Of a DNA stretch of 29,578 bases, positions 23,640 to 29,578 are shown piece by piece (position 1 is the first letter of the stretch; each line of letters starts with the position of its first letter). A model generated the notes under the pieces. The model saw nothing but the letters and a program-made list of their open reading frames with translations, was not told the DNA's origin and searched no databases. This stretch comes from BS150m-G50 sp964501185 [NCBI: uncultured Bacteroidia bacterium] (lineage in GTDB: Bacteria > CAIWAD01 > BS150m-G50): assembly GCA_964501185.1 (NCBI GenBank), contig CAZCRT010000034.1, positions 1-29,578 of the forward strand, in the 5' to 3' direction. The position numbers and the translations under genes were made by a program.

Positions 23640-24563
23640 TCAGTTACCGGTGTTTAACTCCACAGCACCGATAATACTCTGTAACTGCTCTATACCCATT
23701 CGGTCGCAAAGCTGCTCCAGTTCAAATACCAGCCGCTCTCCGGCAGCAGGGTCCACAAAATTATGCGTCCCTATCTGCACCACTGATGCTCCAGCCAGCA
23801 TGAACTCAATTATATCCTCTGCACTGCTGATACCACCGATGCCTATCACAGGCAGCGCAACGGCTTGAGCTACACGAAACACCTGTGCCAGCGCTACCGG
23901 CTTGATACCGGGCCCGGAATAACCACCGGTAACCGTACTCAGCCTTGGACGCCTGCTGTTGATATCGATACTCATACCAGGTATCGTATTTATCAGTGAC
24001 AGAGCATCAGCACCACTGTCGGCGCAGACCCTGGCTACTTCCGCAATATCTGTAACCTGTGGTGAGAGCTTTACAATCATCATTCTATTCGTTGTCTCAC
24101 GACAGCGCTTCAGTAGAGAGGCCAGCTCAACCAGGTCAGCACTGAATCCGATACCACCCCGCTTGACATTGGGGCAGGACACATTGATCTCTACGCCATC
24201 CAGTCGTGGTGCTGCAGCCAGTATCTCACAACACTCCACATAGTCATCCGCAGTAGACCCGGCTACGTTGACAAACAGTCGAGTATCCTGCTCCGACCAC
24301 CCCGGCAGCTGTTCTTCGATGAAACGTGACACGCCCGGGTTCGCCAATCCGATGCTGTTCAACATACCGGTTGGCAGTTCATAAATGCGAGGTTGTGCGT
24401 TGCCGACACGTGGTTCCAGGGTTACCGCTTTGCTGAAGAATCCCCCCAGTCGCCTGAGGTCGTACCATTCAGCAACCTCAGTCCCGTAACCTGCTGTGCC
24501 GGAAGCCAGAGTAACCGGATTACGTAATTCCATATCACCCAGTTCCACTCTCAGATCTGTCAT
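23640..24563 (-). CDS. pyrD: Dihydroorotate dehydrogenase, class 1B catalytic subunit
   Basis: The FMN enzyme oxidises dihydroorotate to orotate in pyrimidine synthesis. The 307 residues include ASGTAGYG (20-27), GMLNSIGLANPG (66-77), the catalytic Cys130 in INVSCPNVKRGG, which marks class 1 (class 2 has Ser), and the FMN phosphate site GIGGISSAEDIIEFMLAGASVVQIGT. The class 1B assignment rests on the partner gene pyrK, whose stop overlaps this ATG by four bases. The ATG at 24563 is therefore well fixed. Electrons pass to PyrK and on to NAD. rlpA follows. Confidence 0.97.
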   Translation of the reverse strand: MTDLRVELGDMELRNPVTLASGTAGYGTEVAEWYDLRRLGGFFSKAVTLEPRVGNAQPRIYELPTGMLNSIGLANPGVSRFIEEQLPGWSEQDTRLFVNVAGSTADDYVECCEILAAAPRLDGVEINVSCPNVKRGGIGFSADLVELASLLKRCRETTNRMMIVKLSPQVTDIAEVARVCADSGADALSLINTIPGMSIDINSRRPRLSTVTGGYSGPGIKPVALAQVFRVAQAVALPVIGIGGISSAEDIIEFMLAGASVVQIGTHNFVDPAAGERLVFELEQLCDRMGIEQLQSIIGAVELNTGN

Positions 24564-25333
24564 CGGTCACTCCTGTATCCGGCGAGCTGATCACTGCGAA
24601 AGACCGGCCCTTCGCTGCAGGCACGACTCCAGCTGCCATCACTCATTTCGACTACACATCCCATACAGACACCATAACCACAGGCCATATAACTCTCAAG
24701 TGAGACCCAGGTTGGAAGCGGCTGCAGAAGACGGGAAACAGCACGCATCATCGGTTCAGGGCCACACACCATGGCAGCACTGTAGTTGTTGCCGTTTTCC
24801 TTCATATGTGCTGCCAGCAGTTCTGTCACCAATCCAGAGTAACCAGCGCTGCCATCGTCTGTTGACAGCAGTGCGTGCTCAAGCCCGGGCATGAATGCTG
24901 CCAGAGCTCTATATTCTGCAGAGTTGCGAAAACCTGCCAGCAGGGTAGTTCGCTGTGTGTACTCACGCTCCAGAAAAAGAAGCGGTGCCAGGCCAACTCC
25001 ACCGCCGACGAGAAGCAGTTCACCCTGCACTTCCGGAAAGGGGGTGCCGAGTGGGCCGGACAGTTGCAGTTGGCAATCTGTATCACAGGCCTTTAAGCGG
25101 TTTGTCTCACGACCTACAACCTTCACCAGCAATTCCAGAAAGCCAGTTGCCGACGACATGACCGAAAAGGGGCGTGGCAGAGAAAAGCCTTCATTCGGTA
25201 TAGAAAGCTCAATAAACATCCCGGGTGAAAATGACAGTTCTGGTGGTACCTCTACTTTCAATAGCAGGTAATCAGCTGTCAATTCCTTCCGCTCAATCAG
25301 ACGGGAATCCCAAACCTGACGAATTCTGGCCAC
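24560..25333 (-). CDS. pyrK: Dihydroorotate dehydrogenase electron-transfer subunit
   Basis: PyrK binds FAD and a 2Fe-2S cluster and passes electrons from PyrD to NAD. I set the start at GTG 25333 because GGGAG lies about six bases upstream and the protein then begins at the usual place (VARIRQVWDS); a longer TTG-started frame to 25369 has no ribosome site. In the 257-residue form the FAD motif RPFSV is at 54-58, the NAD-binding GGGVGLAPL at 110-118, and the cluster cysteines are Cys218, 223, 226 and 239 (ACGYGVCMGC ... C), the pattern specific to PyrK. It overlaps pyrD by four bases. Confidence 0.96.
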   Translation of the reverse strand: MARIRQVWDSRLIERKELTADYLLLKVEVPPELSFSPGMFIELSIPNEGFSLPRPFSVMSSATGFLELLVKVVGRETNRLKACDTDCQLQLSGPLGTPFPEVQGELLLVGGGVGLAPLLFLEREYTQRTTLLAGFRNSAEYRALAAFMPGLEHALLSTDDGSAGYSGLVTELLAAHMKENGNNYSAAMVCGPEPMMRAVSRLLQPLPTWVSLESYMACGYGVCMGCVVEMSDGSWSRACSEGPVFRSDQLAGYRSDR

Positions 25334-25388
25334 TTCTGCTCCCTGTTCATATGATGTGAGTCGAATCAAACACTGACTCAGCCGGCCT

Positions 25389-27899
25389 TTATTTCAGTAT
25401 GCGATGAACCTCTATCACACCGATGTTGAGCATATGCTCCTGAAAATTGTTTATTTTCTCTTCTAGATAGGCAGCTTCATCAACACGAATAAACATCCCG
25501 CTTTCATCCTGTTGTGGTGCGAGCAGGTTTTCCAGGATTTTATCCGCAACTGAATCTGTATCCTCCTCAACACCACTTTCTCCTGGAGTACTACTGCGCC
25601 ATTCAGCGGCTAACAGCGCTTCCGGACTGGCCGGGTATTCAGCCTGCAGCAGGTCAAAGGCTTCATCCGCTTTTGTCTGGTTCTCCAGAAAGCGACTGTA
25701 GAGCCAGGCTTCAGCAAGCAATGCCCGTGGCGCTACAGTTGTCTCCGGATACAATATCACGACTTCCCGATACAGTGCCAGTGCATCCTGATAGTGTAGT
25801 GAGTCTATCCACATCTGCTCCGCCAGCAAGCACATTTCCGCGGCAAAATCTTCAGCGCTGCGCTGTGGTGGCAACCCCAGACGGTTGCGCAGGTATTTGG
25901 CCTCTTCGGAGAGCGGATACTGTTCCAGCAGCAGATCGTAGTGTTCACGGGCAGCCAGGCTGTCACCATCCAACTCTCTCATCCAGCCGATGAACCAGCG
26001 GCGATGTACCAGTTGCCGATCTGAGAGCCAGCTCGTGTCAATGGTTGTCATCAGGGAATCGGCGTCCACCCGGCGATTCATTTCCAGCAGGTAGAGTTCA
26101 CCCAGTGTCATGATCTTGGTTCCCCAGGCAAGCCGCAGGCTGTCCCGGGTTGATAGTAGATTAACACTGTCGATCTGAGCTGTGAAAACGACACTGTCCA
26201 TAAAGGAATTGAAGAGCAGTGTATCCTGACGCGCCTGTTCCACCGCCAGCAGTGAATCGTTGACTCCATCGGCTGATGTACTGTCGGAATGCACCATCAA
26301 ACTGTCAGCATCTTCATTCGGAAAAACCGGAGACAGCGGCTCCTTAAAGAGTGGAGACCGGCGCCCTGACCTGTCATCCTGCTGTGATGGTGGAGGAGTG
26401 CCATTCTCCAGAGGGGCAGCTGGTTCGTCAATAACTGGTATTGGATCAACATCCGGAATTGAAATATCGGTTACTTCTCTCACATCCTCAGACTGCTCTG
26501 ACAGCGGTAACTGACTCTGTGGTGGCAGTTCTTCATGAAGTATTGCTGTGGAGTCACCATCCATAGTCAACATTGATCCGGCAACAGCCAGTGAATCGAA
26601 GTTCATTATCTGCAAGGAGTCGGCTACAGCAAGTGAGTCAGATCCCCCAGCTGCTGTAACCAGAGAATCAGCAATAGCCAGCGAGTCACTCCTGACGGCT
26701 GCTGCAGCCAGTGAATCAGCTACTCGTACTTCCTCGGCACGGTAGGTATAAGTCCGCTCCCACATTGCCTCAACACGCAACCAGGCCGGATCCATTAACT
26801 GCTGATTCATGGTGAGCAGGCTGTCGGCTATTGCCAGATCATCCAGTAAATACAGTAGTCGCTCCAATTTCGTCATCATCACATCAGTAGAATCCCGCCA
26901 TACTGATTCCCGCTCTTCTGCAGACACCTGTTCATAGTATTTCAGTGCCGAATCGGGTTGATCATAATGTAACAGATAGATACTTCCCAGACGGAAACAG
27001 GCGGTGGCAGTCGATGAGAGGCGTGAGTACTCATCAAGATGTGACCGGTAACAATCGATAGCTTCAGAGAAGTCGCCCCGCTCCTCCAGCAGCAGGCACT
27101 CCTTCAATTCGAACCGGTCCCACTCTTCAAAATAGTGTTCATCCTTGAGTCCGCGCGCGATCAGTTTTTCCGCCCGCCGGTAGTTGTGCATCCAGATCTC
27201 AGCGTCAATGTGTCCGAGGGAAGCCTGCCGCTCAATCTCAACACCGGGATGAAAACGTCCCACCCGCGCAAAGCTGGCAGCGGCCTCTTCCAGGTTATTC
27301 ATCCTTAGGGAAACCAGGCCCAGCTGGTACCAGGCTCTACCTTTAAGTCTCTTGTCCCGGGCACTATCAACAACTTCACGATACGCGTTAGCCGCCTGTT
27401 CCAGATTACCCAGTTCCTCCAGAATCACACCCAGCACCATGCGGCTTTCCACCCATACATCCCGGGGTGCCTTACTTTTCACAATCAGCACCAGCCAGGT
27501 TCTGGCCTCATCGAACTCCCTCAGTTCGAGCAGGGATTTGGCCTGCCAGAGATTGCACTGGGGAATCAGTTCAGATTCCGGGAACTTCTCCCTCAACTCA
27601 CTGAACTTGCCAATCGCATTATAGTAATTCTGCAGGTAGAAGTAGGATTTACCCATCAACAGCAGGGCATCATCAACCCAGCGGGACTCGGGATAGAACT
27701 CCAGTACCCGTGAAGCGACCTTGAGGGACTCGTTGAGTTTTCCGGTCTGTGCACGCCCACCCTGCCCCCGTTCGATACTTCTGATCCCCTCCTCATAATA
27801 GCGCTGGGCATTATAGTAGGTATTGAAATAAGCACAGCCGCTGCCCAACAGGACCAGCAGCAGCAGTAGCAACACGGTTTTCTCAGGTCTTCTCTTCAC
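25389..27899 (-). CDS. Large TPR lipoprotein with DSLA-repeat linker
   Basis: The 836-residue precursor has a lipoprotein signal with Cys22 (LLLLVLLGSGC) followed by AYFNTYYNAQRYYEEG, an N-terminus typical of TPR lipoproteins of FCB bacteria. Residues about 30-375 hold tetratricopeptide repeats (for example YYNAIGKFSELREKFPES, LEQAANAYREVVDSA). Residues about 380-540 are a low-complexity linker containing four runs like SDSLAIADSL or DSLAVAGSM (393-442), then a Pro-rich part. A second TPR block fills about 600-790. I chose the GTG at 27899 because GGGAG lies five bases upstream; an ATG four codons earlier has no ribosome site. It is followed after 55 bp by pyrK. It is likely periplasmic or on the inner face of the outer membrane, assembling other proteins. 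Confidence 0.85.
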   Translation of the reverse strand: MKRRPEKTVLLLLLLVLLGSGCAYFNTYYNAQRYYEEGIRSIERGQGGRAQTGKLNESLKVASRVLEFYPESRWVDDALLLMGKSYFYLQNYYNAIGKFSELREKFPESELIPQCNLWQAKSLLELREFDEARTWLVLIVKSKAPRDVWVESRMVLGVILEELGNLEQAANAYREVVDSARDKRLKGRAWYQLGLVSLRMNNLEEAAASFARVGRFHPGVEIERQASLGHIDAEIWMHNYRRAEKLIARGLKDEHYFEEWDRFELKECLLLEERGDFSEAIDCYRSHLDEYSRLSSTATACFRLGSIYLLHYDQPDSALKYYEQVSAEERESVWRDSTDVMMTKLERLLYLLDDLAIADSLLTMNQQLMDPAWLRVEAMWERTYTYRAEEVRVADSLAAAAVRSDSLAIADSLVTAAGGSDSLAVADSLQIMNFDSLAVAGSMLTMDGDSTAILHEELPPQSQLPLSEQSEDVREVTDISIPDVDPIPVIDEPAAPLENGTPPPSQQDDRSGRRSPLFKEPLSPVFPNEDADSLMVHSDSTSADGVNDSLLAVEQARQDTLLFNSFMDSVVFTAQIDSVNLLSTRDSLRLAWGTKIMTLGELYLLEMNRRVDADSLMTTIDTSWLSDRQLVHRRWFIGWMRELDGDSLAAREHYDLLLEQYPLSEEAKYLRNRLGLPPQRSAEDFAAEMCLLAEQMWIDSLHYQDALALYREVVILYPETTVAPRALLAEAWLYSRFLENQTKADEAFDLLQAEYPASPEALLAAEWRSSTPGESGVEEDTDSVADKILENLLAPQQDESGMFIRVDEAAYLEEKINNFQEHMLNIGVIEVHRILK

Positions 27900-27953
27900 A
27901 AATACTCCCATACCGGGGCTTGCAGCTAATATCCTTACTGAAATATAGCTGTT

Positions 27954-28673
27954 TCAAAGCCTCGCTGTTATTTCCGGCAGAACCAGATCCGCAGCATCAT
28001 CCAGGATTATATCAACCCGGTGTGATGCAACCGTCCGGACAGGATTAATCTCTACAATCAGTGCGCCGGCAACAGCAGCAACTGACAGCAGTGATGCGGC
28101 CGGTTCCACCAGCCCTGAAGTTCCCGCCGTAATAAAAAGATCGCAGCTCCGGGCGATTTCCACTGCCTGCTGCAATTCGCTCATCGGCAGTGTTTCGCCA
28201 AACCAGACCACATCCGGTCTCAGCATTCCACCACAATGGCAGCGGGGGACCCCTTCCCCCACCGGCGTTGTCATCTTCTCACCACATTCCAGGCAACGGG
28301 CACGCCTGATTGAACCGTGAAGTTCCAGTACCTGCCGAGAGCCGGCCTGCTGATGATACCCATCCACATTCTGTGTCACAATCCAGAGTGCGTTGATTTT
28401 TTCTTCCAGTTGCGACAGGGCTGTATGAGCTGCATTGGGAGCGCTTTCTCTCACCAGCTGCAGCCGCCAATGATACCATTCCCAGACCAGAACGGGATCG
28501 TTCCTGAAAGCCTGTAGTGTCGCCAGTTCTTCTACCCGGTGCCTGCGCCAGAGACCGTCCTCACCTCTGAAAGTCGGTATACCGGAAGCACTGGAGACAC
28601 CTGCACCGCTCAAAACCAGTGTGGTTTCAGACTGCGCCAGTGCTGTGGCCACACGTTGTAGTTCTCCATTCAT
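27954..28673 (-). CDS. cobB: Sirtuin, NAD-dependent protein deacylase (class III type)
   Basis: Sirtuins remove acyl groups from lysines using NAD. The 239 residues show all core motifs: GAGVSSASGIPTFRG (23-37), TQNVDG (100-105), the catalytic His119 in ELHGS, a zinc set Cys127, 130, 145, 147, and GTSGLVEPAA. Tyr67 and Arg70 (EWYHWR) form the YxxR pair that marks class III sirtuins such as human SIRT5 and E. coli CobB, which prefer acidic acyl groups like succinyl and malonyl. The ATG at 28673 (MNGELQR) fits the family start; the only good ribosome site (AGGAGG) lies 14 bases upstream, and an ATG at 28706 would add 11 residues. It stands between the TamB-like gene and the large TPR lipoprotein gene. 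Confidence 0.94.
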   Translation of the reverse strand: MNGELQRVATALAQSETTLVLSGAGVSSASGIPTFRGEDGLWRRHRVEELATLQAFRNDPVLVWEWYHWRLQLVRESAPNAAHTALSQLEEKINALWIVTQNVDGYHQQAGSRQVLELHGSIRRARCLECGEKMTTPVGEGVPRCHCGGMLRPDVVWFGETLPMSELQQAVEIARSCDLFITAGTSGLVEPAASLLSVAAVAGALIVEINPVRTVASHRVDIILDDAADLVLPEITARL

Positions 28674-28777
28674 AACGAAACTACAAAGCCTCCTGTTGAC
28701 ATGCAACGCCGCGCTGCCGGACTACCGGTGCTTACAAAAAAAGTCCTTATAAAACAGCTGCAGGCATCGGTTGTTTT

Positions 28778-28824
28778 GAGGCTTCTGGATACTTGTGAAA
28801 ATAACACAAGGTTATTCAAGCCTC
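28778..28824. other. Nested inverted repeats forming a long hairpin
   Basis: GAGGCTT (28778-28784) pairs with AAGCCTC (28818-28824), and inside it CTTGTG (28792-28797) pairs with CACAAG (28805-28810). The unpaired arms are seven bases on each side and the loop is seven bases. It lies directly beside element R3 in the spacer between the TamB-like gene and the sirtuin gene. No T run follows, so it is not a plain terminator. Confidence 0.5.
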
Positions 28825-28832
28825 GCTTCAGG

Positions 28833-28888
28833 ATAGTATCTCTAATGAACGCTGAACCTTCCCGGTTGATTACCTGTGGAAATACTAT
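28833..28888. repeat. Dispersed inverted-repeat element, copy R3
   Basis: This 56 bp element runs from ATAGTATCTC (28833-28842) to GAAATACTAT (28879-28888). The perfect outer stem is nine bases, GGATAGTAT/ATACTATCC (28831-28839 with 28882-28890). A small inner hairpin AACC/GGTT can form. It lies eight bases after the stop codon of the TamB-like gene. Confidence 0.6.
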
Positions 28889-28898
28889 CCCATTTTAG

Positions 28899-29578
28899 TT
28901 AATAAAACTGGCGGAAGCGGAGCATAATCCGTTCGTCATAACGAAAAACCGGGTCATAGGCCATCTCAACCATCATGCCCAGATTTCTGGTAATTCGATA
29001 ATCGACCTTTAAAGCCTGGCGATACTGCAGATCCTCTGCCAGTAAATCCTTCTGATACTGATTGAAGAGTGATCCGGAGTAGGACAACATCATATTGGGT
29101 GTTATGAATTTACCGACGACGAAGTTACTCCCTGCCAGCAGGCTTACCGTTTCATTTTCACTGGTACGGGCAGCTTCTTCCAGGGGATCGTTATCTCCCG
29201 GACCAAATAAATGCGCTCCCAGATAGTTGCTCAGGATATCAGTACGCAGTTGAACCATATCCAGGCCAAACAGTTGCTGAATCGATTGTTCCACCCGGGT
29301 CATATAGGGCAGCATCGCCTGCTGTAACAGACTACCTGAGATATCCTGCATCGGATTATCCATCAGTCCGCTCCCGAGGCCGATTTCAGTCAGGATCTGA
29401 GCACGGGGTGTGCCATAATCATCAGAGAGATCAAATGTCATATTACCCCACCGCCCCCGGATCTGACGGTTGCCATCCTCATCCAGCATATAGAGCGTCA
29501 GGTGAATATCCTTTGTGAAACCGGTGGAATCTGCAACCATCAAACTGGCCTGACCGTGAACAAGAGGAAGCAGAGAAG
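28899..29578 (-). CDS. TamB-like translocation and assembly protein, C-terminal part
   Basis: About 226 C-terminal codons are visible; the frame stays open to the window edge with no convincing start, so the gene continues to the right. The sequence fits the TamB (DUF490) C-terminal domain: a beta-rich stretch with VHGQASLMVADSTGFTKDI, a repeat-like RGRWGNMTFDLSDD followed by AQILTEIGLGSG, then SNFVVGKFITPNMMLSYSGSL and an ending of alternating beta strands (YRITRNLGMMVEMAYD ... RIMLRFRQFY) that finishes with an aromatic residue. TamB spans the periplasm and moves lipids or helps fold outer-membrane proteins. TTG at 29543 is only the first possible start codon and is not the real one. Confidence 0.8.
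   Translation of the reverse strand, partial: SLLPLVHGQASLMVADSTGFTKDIHLTLYMLDEDGNRQIRGRWGNMTFDLSDDYGTPRAQILTEIGLGSGLMDNPMQDISGSLLQQAMLPYMTRVEQSIQQLFGLDMVQLRTDILSNYLGAHLFGPGDNDPLEEAARTSENETVSLLAGSNFVVGKFITPNMMLSYSGSLFNQYQKDLLAEDLQYRQALKVDYRITRNLGMMVEMAYDPVFRYDERIMLRFRQFY

Noticed and set aside
1-29578. CRISPR array or insertion sequence
   Set aside because: No regularly spaced identical repeats and no transposase were seen; the only tandem repeat is the 18 bp array at plsC.

Overview
The window is a 29.6 kb stretch of a bacterial chromosome. Every protein and RNA gene that can be supported lies on the minus strand, so the region reads from right to left. Several features point to an uncultured Gram-negative bacterium of the Fibrobacteres-Chlorobi-Bacteroidetes (FCB) type. 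These are a TamB-like outer-membrane assembly protein, a FadL/PorV-like outer-membrane protein, many lipoproteins with tetratricopeptide (TPR) repeats (one with the YFNTYYN-type N-terminus common in that group), and tRNA genes without encoded CCA ends. No species can be named from the sequence alone.

Layout in the direction of transcription. (1) 29578-27954: the C-terminal end of a TamB-like protein, a structured intergenic region, and a SIRT5-type sirtuin. (2) 27899-21781: a large TPR lipoprotein, pyrK and pyrD (pyrimidine synthesis), rlpA (cell-wall lipoprotein) and an unknown all-helical protein. (3) 21543-15051: an orphan response-regulator receiver, hutU, plsC, hutI, a DUF72 protein and a GAF-GGDEF diguanylate cyclase; the hut genes give two steps of histidine degradation. 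(4) 14979-9151: a strong sigma70-like promoter, then two lipoproteins, an outer-membrane protein, rpiB and glyA, closed by a clear intrinsic terminator. (5) 9137-2255: divergent rnfC- and rnfD-like genes, metK, sahH and pepF. MetK and SahH make and recycle S-adenosylmethionine and S-adenosylhomocysteine, and GlyA in the neighbouring operon feeds one-carbon units. (6) 2186-1430: a tRNA operon (Ala, Gly, Cys, Leu) with a 46-residue membrane-protein gene inside it, an internal terminator and a final terminator. (7) 1361-194: an integron integrase with its own candidate promoter; no gene cassettes are visible inside the window.

The less ordinary signals are these. A family of 53-56 bp inverted-repeat elements (ATAGTATYTC ... 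GAAATACTAY) sits in three intergenic regions. A small membrane-protein gene is wedged between two tRNA genes. The RnfC/RnfD pair has lost its usual cofactor motifs and has no other rnf genes beside it. The last six codons of plsC, including the stop, are tandemly triplicated in frame. The integron integrase may serve a cassette array beyond the left edge.
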